Shown: one piece after another, positions 1 through 6,736 of the stretch | Position numbering within the stretch: the stretch's first letter is position 1 | Layout: the number at the start of each line of letters is the position of its first letter | Source: CAZSXU01 sp964610505 | Lineage (GTDB): Bacteria > Arandabacterota > Arandabacteria > JAGLYR01 | NCBI GenBank assembly: GCA_964610505.1 | Contig: CAZSXU010000047.1 | Span: 1 to 14,335 of the forward strand | DNA: 14,335 nt | Direction of reading: 5' to 3' | Made by a program: the position numbers and the translations under genes | The notes under the pieces: generated by a model | Seen by the model: the letters and a program-made list of their open reading frames with translations, nothing else | The model's database searches: none | Told to the model about the DNA's origin: nothing

Positions 1-53
1 GCATGGAGGCAGGAAAGTTCAAAGACGTAAAGAAGATGGTGCTGCTGCGGTAG
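1..53 (+). CDS. Probable 3' end of an upstream gene (partial)
   Basis: Frame 3 is open from the window edge to a TAG at 51-53 and reads MEAGKFKDVKKMVLLR. The Lys-rich helix followed by hydrophobic residues looks like an ordinary protein C-terminus, and the other two forward frames look less protein-like. The Met at base 3 is simply the first in-frame codon visible and need not be a start. Only 17 codons are visible, so the family cannot be named. It could also be a chance open stretch. Confidence 0.3.
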   Translation, partial: MEAGKFKDVKKMVLLR

Positions 54-260
54 TCGCTCGAGAAGGAGACACTCCAGCCGATCCGCTTCCGTCGGATTCC
101 TGCCGCAGTTCTCACGGCGGAAGCCTAGAAGGGGTCGGAAGTCTCTACCATGTAGGATAGTGAACCTGAATGGGTGGCTGACCCCTTGTATGGAAAGACC
201 GGATGTCCGTTCTGGCGTCTTGAGCATCTCCCCGCGTCTGCTCCGGCCCCCGGCACCTCC

Positions 261-290
261 TTGAATACCCGCCTTGCTCGGTTGTATGAT
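261..290 (+). promoter_or_regulatory. Sigma70-like promoter for the PH-domain gene
   Basis: A -35 like box TTGAAT (261-266) and a -10 like box TATGAT (285-290) are separated by 18 bases. Transcription would start near 297, giving a leader of roughly 23 bases that contains the AGGAGGGAG ribosome site just before the ATG at 320. The boxes are judged by eye against the TTGACA/TATAAT consensus. Confidence 0.45.
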
Positions 291-319
291 ATACAGCGAA
301 TCGCCGAAGGAGGGAGACG

Positions 320-925
320 ATGGAAACACACACCTTCACGCCCAGCTCTCGCTATAGAGCGAAACTCATTCTGTTCATGACCTTCATCGCCATTCTGGTG
401 ATGGTGGGTGGGTTGCTGCTGTCCTGGCCTATCGGCCGCGATGACGGGCCGCGCGCCGCCAGAATCTGCATACTCGTATTCTTCCTTGTGGACCTGGCAT
501 GGTACCTTGTGGCTCTTGTCCTGGTGCGGCCTTACTTTCGCAGTCTGAGGTACGAGATTCAGGACGACGAGGTCATCGTTCACGTGGGAATCTGGACGCG
601 GTCGGTCAAGCACGTCCCGTATCGAACCGTTACCAACCTCAAAACCAACCGGGACATCTTCGACCGGTGGTTCTTCGGGATCGGAAGTCTGAACATCCAG
701 ACCGCCGGAATGAGCGGAAAGACCGGAGCGGAAGAGTCTCTGGTGGGTCTTCCCAACGTCCAGGACGTGTATGAAATCGTGAGCAACAGACTCCGGCAAT
801 ACCGGGGCGCCATGGCGCCGACGGCCGCGGGTGAAGAATCAGCCCCCGGAGGAGATACGCTCGCGGCGATGTTGAGTGAAGTTCGGGCGATTCGGAAGCG
901 GATCGAGAGTGTGGATCGGTCGTAG
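320..925 (+). CDS. Bacterial PH-domain (bPH2/DUF304, YdbS-like) membrane protein
   Basis: This is a 201-residue membrane protein. Two hydrophobic segments (about residues 14-35 and 50-68) form a hairpin, followed by a soluble domain that starts RSLRYEIQDDEVIVHVGIWTR. The pattern 'RYEI.DDEVIV..GI.TR....PYRTVTNL' and the later RWFFGIGSLNIQTAG are typical of the bPH2 domain, which is usually anchored by two membrane helices and faces the cytoplasm. A C-terminal tail (about 160-201) is predicted to be flexible, then helical. The start is fixed by a strong AGGAGGGAG site 7-8 bases upstream. The biochemical role of the family is poorly known; membrane or cell-wall stress functions are suggested for relatives. 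It has no same-strand partner nearby, so it is probably transcribed alone. A stem-loop covers its stop codon. Confidence 0.85.
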   Translation: METHTFTPSSRYRAKLILFMTFIAILVMVGGLLLSWPIGRDDGPRAARICILVFFLVDLAWYLVALVLVRPYFRSLRYEIQDDEVIVHVGIWTRSVKHVPYRTVTNLKTNRDIFDRWFFGIGSLNIQTAGMSGKTGAEESLVGLPNVQDVYEIVSNRLRQYRGAMAPTAAGEESAPGGDTLAAMLSEVRAIRKRIESVDRS

Positions 926-938
926 GATCGACCCACAC
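909..938. repeat. Stem-loop across the stop codon of the PH-domain gene
   Basis: GTGTGGATCG (909-918) pairs with CGACCCACAC (929-938) with one mismatch, leaving a 10-base loop that contains the TAG at 923-925. There is no T-tract after it, so a classical intrinsic terminator is not supported. It may still stabilise or end the message. Confidence 0.35.
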
Positions 939-1042
939 GCTCCTCCATGTAGAATGCCCTTGTCCCGGGTTTCCGTTCTACTCGTGGGGTATCCACCCGG
1001 GGCTCGGGGCCTACGGACCGGGCCATCGGGATGAGGGCGACC

Positions 1043-2101
1043 TCACGTATCCTCGCGCGCCGCCAAGAACAAATCCAGAAGAGTCAGAAGGTCCCCGCCG
1101 GTGAATCGGACGTTCTCCTTTTCCGTGTCGACCCGGTGAACGAACACCAGATCGAGATCCGGGAGAATCCCGAGCATGTGAATGCCGGCGCCCGTGTGGA
1201 AGAAGCCGGGTCCCAAGTCGGCCTCCTCCAGAAAGGCGTACCAGAGACATCCGTATCCGACGCCCACGTCACGATTGATCACCGAGTGAACCCGGGTGGT
1301 CTCACGAATCCAGGCTTCCGGAACGAGCCGCCTTCCGTTCCATTTCCCATTTCTCTCGTAGAGGAGGCCGAAAAGCCCCATGTCGTGAGCCGTGATCCAG
1401 AAATGGTAGGCGGGGTGATCCGACTTCTCGCTCTCGTACCGGTCCTGTCCGTCCCCGGCCCGGAAGTCCTTCATCCCGAGCGGCCGCGCGATTTCGCCCT
1501 CGAAAGCTTCGAAGATGTCTCGCCCCGTTTCCATCTCGAAGATGGTCCCGAGAACGTTGAAATCCCAATTGTTGTAGTAGAAGAAAGCGCCGGGCCGGTG
1601 GCTGCCGCGTTCCGGCCGGTCGTGGATCATGACAGCGGCTTCGGCCGCGGCCGGATGGTACACGCCGCTTCGGGAGCGTAGGAGATCCGCCACCCGAGCC
1701 TGTTTTTCCTCTTTCGTGAGACGAGGGGGAATGTCATCGATGCCGAGCTCGGCCAAGGTGAGGCTCGTGTCGATCACGCCCTGTTCGACGTAGATCCCGT
1801 AGAGGGAGTTGAGGAAGGCTTTGCGAATGGAGTGCGCCGGATATTTCCGGTGGAGGTTTCCCCACGAGAAGAACATCCTCCCGTCGTGAAGGGCAAGAAA
1901 CGCGGCGGATCCTGCCCGCTCGAGGTGCTTCTCCACGGCCTTGAGTTTCTCTCTGGAGAACCCCGCTTCCTCGGGCGAGATGGTCTCGAAGGCGACGCCC
2001 ATGTCGCTTTCCCCGCAGGAGACGGGGATGAGCGAGCACAGTACGATCAGGAGACGTGCGGATACACCCAGGATGCTCGATCTCATTGTATGCTCGACCA
2101 T
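1043..2101 (-). CDS. Serine hydrolase, beta-lactamase/PBP (class C-like) family, exported
   Basis: A 352-residue serine hydrolase of the beta-lactamase/AmpC-EstB superfamily. The catalytic set is visible: SIRK at residues 91-94 (SxxK, nucleophile and general base), YNN at 176-178 (YxN) inside YYNNWDFN, and HTG near residue 300 (the K/H-T-G triad). The N-terminus has a hydrophobic stretch ending SLIPVSCGES, which looks like a lipoprotein signal with the acylated Cys at residue 29, although the -3 residue is not canonical. The protein is therefore probably anchored in the envelope. The family includes esterases, peptidases and PBP-like enzymes. True beta-lactam hydrolysis cannot be inferred from these motifs. 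Neither the ATG at 2101 nor the alternative ATG at 2086 has a clear ribosome site. The gene diverges from the SnoaL-like gene, with an inverted repeat just upstream. Confidence 0.88.
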   Translation of the reverse strand: MVEHTMRSSILGVSARLLIVLCSLIPVSCGESDMGVAFETISPEEAGFSREKLKAVEKHLERAGSAAFLALHDGRMFFSWGNLHRKYPAHSIRKAFLNSLYGIYVEQGVIDTSLTLAELGIDDIPPRLTKEEKQARVADLLRSRSGVYHPAAAEAAVMIHDRPERGSHRPGAFFYYNNWDFNVLGTIFEMETGRDIFEAFEGEIARPLGMKDFRAGDGQDRYESEKSDHPAYHFWITAHDMGLFGLLYERNGKWNGRRLVPEAWIRETTRVHSVINRDVGVGYGCLWYAFLEEADLGPGFFHTGAGIHMLGILPDLDLVFVHRVDTEKENVRFTGGDLLTLLDLFLAAREDT

Positions 2102-2111
2102 GCCGTCATCA

Positions 2112-2152
2112 TACCCTGAACGTCGAACATATCAAGCCGGATGTTCAGGGTA
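2112..2152. repeat. Inverted repeat upstream of the serine hydrolase
   Basis: TACCCTGAAC (2112-2121) is perfectly complementary to GTTCAGGGTA (2143-2152). A second, overlapping pair, GAACAT (2125-2130) and ATGTTC (2141-2146), shares the right arm, so two alternative foldings are possible. It lies 11 bases before the serine hydrolase start, in DNA shared with the divergent SnoaL-like gene. An operator or a leader hairpin are both plausible. Confidence 0.5.
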
Positions 2153-2284
2153 CGCGTCGGAGTCTTTCGGCCCACGGGGAAGAGAAAGAGCGATCACCAT
2201 GCGAGCCCGATTCGAAGTCCGGGATTGCCCTCACGCGATCCGTTGAGTATTCTGTGGTTGTCGGAGTGATAGAGCCGGATGTTC
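2135..2284 (+). repeat. 12-bp direct repeat pair AGCCGGATGTTC
   Basis: Exact copies of AGCCGGATGTTC occur at 2135-2146 and 2273-2284, 138 bases apart, both in the intergenic region between the divergent serine hydrolase and SnoaL-like genes. Both are followed by a TAC shortly afterwards. The distal copy ends 26 bases before the SnoaL start. This could be a pair of binding sites for one regulator. Confidence 0.4.
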
Positions 2285-2310
2285 GATACCGAGGACAAGG
2301 AGAGTGCCCC

Positions 2311-2754
2311 ATGTCCACAGAGGAGAACAAGCGTCTCATTCGCCGGTACATCGAAGAGGTGGTGAATACGGGCGAGGCGGGCAAAATTCCGGAGTTCATC
2401 TCCCCGGACTACGTCGAAGTCCACGACAACATCAGACATCCGAGCGGGATCGAAGGGGCGAAGGAGCACATTCTCGGTGTTCGCCGCACCTATCCCGATC
2501 TGCACCTGACGGTTGAGCAACAGATTGCCGAGGGAGAATGGGTCGTGACCCGCATCACGGCGCGGGGGACCCATCTGGGTACGTGGCTCGGAATGAGGCC
2601 CACCGGCCAGTCGGTCGAAATCACCGGAGTCAATATCGATCGAGTTGTCAAGGGCCGCATCGTCGAACACGGGGGGGCCGCCAATCTTCTGGAACCGCTG
2701 CTCTCGATCGGTGCCGTCCGAATGGTGGGGCAGGAGGACGGTCCGGGGGAGTAA
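2311..2754 (+). CDS. SnoaL-like ester cyclase-family protein
   Basis: A 147-residue protein of the SnoaL/NTF2-like fold, at the usual single-domain length. The N-terminus (MSTEENKRLIRRYIEEVVNTG), the FISPDYVEVHD stretch, the core 'YPDLHLTVEQQIAEGEWVVTRITARGTHLG' region (about 69-98), the GMRPTGQSVEITGV segment and the ending 'GRIVEHGGAANLLEPLLSIG' match the 'ester cyclase' or polyketide-cyclase-like group. Members bind small hydrophobic ligands in a cone-shaped pocket; most bacterial ones have no proven substrate. No polyketide genes are nearby, so a cyclase role is not implied here. The start at 2311 is chosen over upstream in-frame codons because AAGGAG sits 8 bases before it. The reading frame stays open upstream without protein-like sequence. 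Confidence 0.88.
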   Translation: MSTEENKRLIRRYIEEVVNTGEAGKIPEFISPDYVEVHDNIRHPSGIEGAKEHILGVRRTYPDLHLTVEQQIAEGEWVVTRITARGTHLGTWLGMRPTGQSVEITGVNIDRVVKGRIVEHGGAANLLEPLLSIGAVRMVGQEDGPGE

Positions 2755-2882
2755 GTGGGGCGAAGGGGCCTGGGGGGAGGCTGTGGGCTTTACGACGAGA
2801 CAGGCCCTCTCTGGTTCGAGGCGCCCATCCCCATACAACCCTGCAACGGCGCCCGTCCGACTTCACGCCCCCGCCGGATTCC

Positions 2883-4298
2883 TCAGGGCACGCCCGGCGA
2901 TTCGGAATGCGCATCGGATGGGGCCAGCAAGTCCCCGAAGGTGACCTTCCCGTAGGCGCCGCTCATGGTCTTCTCCGCTTCGGAAACCACGCCGTCCAGG
3001 CGGGCGTCCTCCGGGCCTGCGCAGGTCATGACCTGCCCGTCGTCGCCCTTGCGGAGGATCCGCACCACCTTGTTGATCTCCATGGACCGCAGATCCTGCC
3101 TTGGGACCAGCTTGCCCTCCGCGTCCTGGGTCTCGACCAGGATCCCGCCGAGCACCAGGCGGTGGCTGATTTCATTGACGGCCTTGGCCGGAATCTCAAA
3201 CCGACTGGAGATCTCCCGCCCGGTAAGCGGCTCGGCTCCCTTGATGAAAGCCTCCGCCATGGCCAGGCAGATCTTGAGGGCCAGGCATTCCTTGGTGGCC
3301 TGATCCAACTCGCCCACCCTGCGCTCCAGAACGTACGTCCGGAGATTCTGCGTGGCATACGTCACCTCGGCGCCCAGCAGAATCACCACCCAGATGATGT
3401 AGAGGCCGAAGAGGGTCACGGGAATCCCGGCCAGGGGACCGTACACGCTGCCCCAGGTGATCACCCGCGTGTTGAACACGATGCCCGCCCAGGCCACGAA
3501 CTGGACCAGAATGCTGGCGAACACCCCCCCGGCCAACCCGGCCCGCCAGCTGACGCGGGTGTAGGGCATGTACACGAACAGGAAGGTGAAGGCGAGCAGT
3601 CTCAGAAACTGAGACCCGAAGATGGACACGGCGCTTCCCAGATACGGGAGGGTGCGAAGCTTCTCCACAATCTCATTGTCCCGAAGGCCGAAGGAGAACC
3701 CCGCCAGAATGACGAGCATCACGAGGGTGCCCAGGTAGAGATTCGATTTGTAGATGAAACTCCGCCCGCGCCGGATCCCCCAGATATCGTTGAAGGATCT
3801 TTCGATGGAGGATAACAGGGAGACGGTGATGAGGATGATGAGCGCGATGCTCACCGAATTGAGAGTCCGCGATCCCACGACGTCGCTGGCGAGGGATTCC
3901 AGAATCCGCCGGACGTTGGCCTCGATGTTGTTCCGCGGGAGTTCGGGGGATTCATCGGGGCCCATCTCTCCCTGGACCGGCACCCTCTCCCCGGGCACGC
4001 CGATCGTGATGTACTCCACAATTCTCTCGGCGAAGACCGGGGCGTAACCCCGGAAGCTCTGGACCCCGCCGAACAGCCAGAAGATGACCACCAGCAGCGG
4101 CACGATGGCGAATGCCGTGGTGAAGGCCAGCGCGGAGGCCCTGGAGAAACACCGGTCGGCCTCGAACCTCTGCCCGATCATGAACCACAGGCGGGCCTGG
4201 CCGTGAAGAGCGGCTTCCCAGCGGGAGAGCTCTCGGGTGTCGCGCTTCCACATCCCGGTGTTGAGGAAATGGCCGATCCGATCCCAGAATGAAGGCAC
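2883..4298 (-). CDS. YihY/BrkB-family inner-membrane protein with winged-helix-like C-terminal domain
   Basis: A 471-residue polytopic membrane protein of the YihY/BrkB family (once misassigned as RNase BN). About six transmembrane segments are visible, near residues 57-77, 147-167, 188-206, 222-250, 255-282 and 288-318. Family hallmarks are present: 'RASALAFTTAFAIVPLLVV' in the first helix, 'SIERSFNDIWG', 'YKSNLYLGTLVMLVILAG' and 'WGSVYGPLAGIPVTLFGLYIIWVVILLGAE'. Residues after about 320 are soluble and include 'LTGREISSRFEIPAKAVNEISHRLVLGGILVE', which reads like a winged helix-turn-helix, as in the longer members of the family. The transported substrate is unknown. The start is GTG at 4298 with GAGAGG 7 bases upstream. 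A TTGACA-containing promoter lies about 45-75 bases upstream. It is transcribed toward the SnoaL-like gene. Confidence 0.9.
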   Translation of the reverse strand: MPSFWDRIGHFLNTGMWKRDTRELSRWEAALHGQARLWFMIGQRFEADRCFSRASALAFTTAFAIVPLLVVIFWLFGGVQSFRGYAPVFAERIVEYITIGVPGERVPVQGEMGPDESPELPRNNIEANVRRILESLASDVVGSRTLNSVSIALIILITVSLLSSIERSFNDIWGIRRGRSFIYKSNLYLGTLVMLVILAGFSFGLRDNEIVEKLRTLPYLGSAVSIFGSQFLRLLAFTFLFVYMPYTRVSWRAGLAGGVFASILVQFVAWAGIVFNTRVITWGSVYGPLAGIPVTLFGLYIIWVVILLGAEVTYATQNLRTYVLERRVGELDQATKECLALKICLAMAEAFIKGAEPLTGREISSRFEIPAKAVNEISHRLVLGGILVETQDAEGKLVPRQDLRSMEINKVVRILRKGDDGQVMTCAGPEDARLDGVVSEAEKTMSGAYGKVTFGDLLAPSDAHSESPGVP

Positions 4299-4342
4299 GA
4301 TGGCGCCTCTCGGTTCGAGAAGAAGATGTTCGCTCTCCCGGG

Positions 4343-4372
4343 AGTCTAGGCCGTAACCCGGGGAATTGTCAA
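4343..4372 (-). promoter_or_regulatory. Sigma70-like promoter for the BrkB-family gene
   Basis: On the minus strand a perfect TTGACA (4372-4367) is followed after 18 bases by TAGACT (4348-4343, four of six consensus bases). A second TTGACA on the same strand (4386-4381) lies 14 bases further upstream, so the box is duplicated. The predicted leader is about 40 bases. Confidence 0.4.
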
Positions 4373-4460
4373 AATGAGAATGTCAAGAACCTGGGGGATC
4401 GAATCCTCGGACCGAACCTCGGGTCAGACACCGGAGGGCTCGACGGGCCCGTGAGCCCCT

Positions 4461-4488
4461 CTTTTGGACTGAAGAAATCCTCCAAAAG
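4461..4488. repeat. 8-bp perfect inverted repeat
   Basis: CTTTTGGA (4461-4468) and TCCAAAAG (4481-4488) form a perfect stem with a 12-base loop. It lies in the gap between the BrkB-family gene promoter and the small ORF at 4542. Function is unknown; a bidirectional terminator or an operator is possible. Confidence 0.35.
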
Positions 4489-4541
4489 TGCCGATGATCC
4501 CCATGAGCCTCCAAGAAATGTCAACTCGGTCAGGTGAGTCC

Positions 4542-4736
4542 ATGGTCTACCGGTACGACGTTTGCAATCTGGGCAACAACTCGGTGCAGGTCGCCGAATT
4601 CGGCGGCTACGAGAACATCACGAGCGTGGAGATCTACTTTCGGGGTTCCGGTGCCATTGATGATTTCGAGTTCCAAACCACATCGACCGGTACCGAACCC
4701 GTGACTTGGGGTGGACTGAAGAGCAAGTACCGGTAG
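4542..4736 (+). pseudogene. Probable C-terminal remnant of an exported protein with TWGxxKxxYR tail
   Basis: A 64-residue reading frame that begins MVYRYDVCNLGNNSVQV and ends VTWGGLKSKYR. The section 'ITSVEIYFRGSGAIDDFEFQTT' looks like the last beta-strands of a secreted beta-sandwich or PEP-CTERM-like domain. The terminal TWGxxKxxYR pattern resembles a tail I recall on large extracellular proteins of Eisenbacteria/Gemmatimonadota-type genomes; this is memory and unverified. There is no signal peptide and no upstream domain, so the likeliest reading is a decayed or truncated gene. An AGGTGAG ribosome-like site 4 bases before the ATG means expression as a small protein is also possible. The frame is open back to an ATG at 4488, but that extension does not look protein-like. 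It directly abuts a REP-like palindrome. Confidence 0.5.
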
Positions 4737-4741
4737 TCCGT

Positions 4742-4815
4742 GTCGTCCCGGAGAGTGCAACGGCACCGGGAATCCGGGCTTCGAGTCTCCGGGTTCCCGC
4801 TCTCGCGGGAACGAC
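4742..4815. repeat. REP-like dispersed palindromic element
   Basis: A 74-base imperfect palindrome. Outer arms are GTCGTCCCG (4742-4750) and CGGGAACGAC (4806-4815, one extra base). Inner arms are CGGGAATCCGG (4767-4777) and CCGGGTTCCCG (4789-4799, one G-T pair). The 'TCCCGCTCTCGCGGGAACGAC' type of end is typical of intergenic palindromes scattered through many bacterial genomes. Copy number cannot be seen from this window, where only one copy is present. Confidence 0.6.
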
Positions 4816-4879
4816 CATCGGGTCTCAGCCGAACACTTCTCCGGGTCGGTGAGAGACGCCGCCGGCAGGACGGGAACAG

Positions 4880-5872
4880 ATGCAAGGAAACCGTAGGAAT
4901 CCGTTCGCTCCCGCCATCGGACTGGCCCTGGGAGGAGGGGGCGCTCGAGGCCTCGCGCATGTGGGGGTTCTGCGCGCGCTGGAAGAGCATCGGATCCCGG
5001 TGGATCTCATCTGCGGCACCAGCATGGGCGCGATCATCGGCGCGCTCTACGCTCGGGAACCCGATGCTCGGGCGGTCGAGGCCAGGGTCCTCGATCTTCT
5101 GAAAACCGACATCCTCAAGGTCTCGGGGAACCAGCTCACGGAGAAGCTGGAGAGAATTGCGAGGAACAAAGTGTTCGGCCCCCCCGTCGAGCATCTGATG
5201 CGGCTCTATCGAGCCTATCAATACACGACCCGGGAGCATCTCATGCAGGACGAGGCCATTCGAGAAATGCTGGCGCTTCTCTTCGACGACCAGCGAATCG
5301 AGGATCTGGCCCTGCCCTTCGCAAGCGTGGCCGTGGACCTCCTCACGGGGGAGCGGATCATCTTCAACCGGGGGCCGATCCGGAAGGCGGTCCTGGCCTC
5401 CGCCAGCATTCCCGGCGTGTTTCACCCCGTGCGTTGGCGCGATCGCCAACTGGTGGATGGCGCGGTCCTGAGTCTTGTGCCGATCAGCGCCGCGTACACC
5501 TTGGGATCCGATCTGGTCATCGGCGTGGACGTCAGCCCCATCCTCGGTCTCGAGCCCAAGATCGCCTCCGCGGCCGACGTTCTGGTCCGCTGCGATGATC
5601 TGATGGCCCGGGCGTTCAACGCGCTGCGCTTGTCGGAGGCCGATATCGTGCTCCATCCCCTGCACACGGACAGCTCCTGGTCCGATTTCAAACGCGCGCC
5701 CGGGTTCATCTCCGCCGGCTACACCGGGACCCTTGAACGAATGGATGACATTCGGCGGAGCTGCCGGTTCCCCGGAAACCTTCTGCACATCCTCAAGCGA
5801 AAGATGCGCGGGCACCACGGCTGGGTGGACGGGCCGGTGCCGACCCTTCTCGAATCTTCATCGGAATCATGA
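4880..5872 (+). CDS. Patatin-like phospholipase (RssA-type)
   Basis: A 330-residue patatin-family acyl hydrolase. The oxyanion loop GGGGARG is at residues 18-24, the nucleophile elbow GTSMG has Ser48, and the catalytic Asp193 lies in VDGA, so the Ser-Asp dyad is complete. 'ASASIPGVFHPV' (173-184) is a further family motif. There is no signal peptide or outer-membrane barrel, so it resembles short cytoplasmic or membrane-associated RssA/YchK enzymes rather than secreted PlpD or ExoU. It likely removes acyl chains from phospholipids or other acyl esters; the true substrate is unknown. The start at 4880 has only a weak AGGA site 9 bases upstream, but the alignment with the family begins right after it. 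It is convergent with the DUF1614 gene, 79 bases away. Confidence 0.92.
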   Translation: MQGNRRNPFAPAIGLALGGGGARGLAHVGVLRALEEHRIPVDLICGTSMGAIIGALYAREPDARAVEARVLDLLKTDILKVSGNQLTEKLERIARNKVFGPPVEHLMRLYRAYQYTTREHLMQDEAIREMLALLFDDQRIEDLALPFASVAVDLLTGERIIFNRGPIRKAVLASASIPGVFHPVRWRDRQLVDGAVLSLVPISAAYTLGSDLVIGVDVSPILGLEPKIASAADVLVRCDDLMARAFNALRLSEADIVLHPLHTDSSWSDFKRAPGFISAGYTGTLERMDDIRRSCRFPGNLLHILKRKMRGHHGWVDGPVPTLLESSSES

Positions 5873-5951
5873 GGCGGAGTCGGCTCCGGTATCGTGTGGA
5901 AGAGAATTCCGATGGATGTGCCGTGCCGGATCATTGAAGACCGCCCTCTTG

Positions 5952-6614
5952 TCAGCTCAGAATGACGGCGAACACGCCCACCAGGAAAATCCCGTCGAAG
6001 ACTCCGGCGCCTCCGATGCTCATCACCCCGCGGCCCATACGCTGAAGATGGTGAAGATTCAGAAGATCTGCACCCACCAGGGTTCCGATCACGCCGGCAA
6101 TGTAGGCGGTCGGGGCCGCGTTGCCCCGGACCAGGATCATGGCCGTCAGGGCCGCAACGATCGGAGGAATGAAAGCGGGCAACGTGATGCCGGCTCCGGC
6201 CACCGGCCGGCTCAACCGGTTGGCGACCACAGCTACGACAGCGGTGGCGACCAGCGTTTGCCACGCCGGAGCCTGCGGAAGAAGATAGAGACATAGAATC
6301 ACGGGAAGGACGGCGCCGCCGACGTTCACGGCCAGCACCCGCTCGGTGACGTGTGGAAGCCGCAGGCCGAGGAATCGACCGAAGATCTGATCGACCTCAT
6401 CCCGAGGATCCGCCACCACCGCCTTTCGATGGATCGGGATGTTGAGGCCGCCGGCCACAAGACACGCCAGAAAGAACAGGACGCCCGAGCCGGGGGAGAG
6501 CCCCAGCTTCGCGAACGCGATTCCCAGAATCCCGGCTTGCGCGAGGAAGAACAGAAGCGGCAGGAGCAGAATGAAGAAGACCAGCAGAAGGCAGGACATG
6601 GGTAGATAGAACAT
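5952..6614 (-). CDS. DUF1614 family membrane protein
   Basis: A 220-residue, highly hydrophobic protein with around seven membrane segments. The combination of 'GGLNIPIHR' after the second helix, 'VNVGGAVLPVILCLYLL', 'RPVAGAGITLPAFIPPIVAALTA' and the C-terminal 'MSIGGAGVFDGIFLVGVFAVILS' is diagnostic of DUF1614 as I know it. The family is found in bacteria and archaea and has no assigned function; the conserved Gly/Pro-rich and GGAG-FDG motifs suggest a channel or enzyme within the membrane. The start at 6614 has GAGG 8 bases upstream. An 8-bp dyad about 35-65 bases upstream may be its operator. Confidence 0.85.
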   Translation of the reverse strand: MFYLPMSCLLLVFFILLLPLLFFLAQAGILGIAFAKLGLSPGSGVLFFLACLVAGGLNIPIHRKAVVADPRDEVDQIFGRFLGLRLPHVTERVLAVNVGGAVLPVILCLYLLPQAPAWQTLVATAVVAVVANRLSRPVAGAGITLPAFIPPIVAALTAMILVRGNAAPTAYIAGVIGTLVGADLLNLHHLQRMGRGVMSIGGAGVFDGIFLVGVFAVILS

Positions 6615-6647
6615 GCGGTAGGCCTCGGTTTCCGGGTGAATCCGAAA

Positions 6648-6681
6648 CGCTCTTCCCTACAAAGGTAATACTAGAAGAGCG
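6648..6681. repeat. 8-bp perfect dyad upstream of the DUF1614 gene
   Basis: CGCTCTTC (6648-6655) and GAAGAGCG (6674-6681) are perfect inverted repeats separated by 18 bases of AT-rich DNA, which on the minus strand contains a TAGTAT/TATTAC stretch able to act as a -10 box. The spacing and position fit an operator around the promoter; a leader hairpin is the alternative. Confidence 0.4.
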
Positions 6682-6736
6682 AGGTAAAGGTTTCCAGTAC
6701 CGAGGGAAAAACGGACTTCCCGATCGTCTCCCGGCT

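Noticed and set aside
125..799. Long minus-strand open frame of 224 codons at the left end
   Set aside because: It is antisense to the PH-domain gene, has no protein-like hydrophobic pattern or motif, and arises from the GC-rich codon use of the real gene.
1031..1681. Plus-strand open frame of 216 codons
   Set aside because: It is antisense to the serine hydrolase and has no recognisable domain.
2766..2807. Terminator between the SnoaL-like and BrkB-family genes
   Set aside because: GGGCCTG (2766-2772) and CAGGCCC (2801-2807) can pair, but the 28-base loop and lack of a T-run make it unconvincing.
2538..3815. Plus-strand open frame of 425 codons
   Set aside because: It begins inside the SnoaL-like gene and then runs antisense through most of the BrkB-family gene; its His/Gly/Pro/Asp-rich sequence is typical of a mirror frame.
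4367..4386. Duplicated TTGACA as two separate promoters
   Set aside because: Only the copy nearer the gene has an acceptable -10 box at a normal distance; the outer one faces CCCCGG at 17 bases.
4634..5818. Minus-strand open frame of 394 codons
   Set aside because: It is antisense to the patatin gene, whose catalytic motifs are complete, and it passes through the REP-like palindrome.
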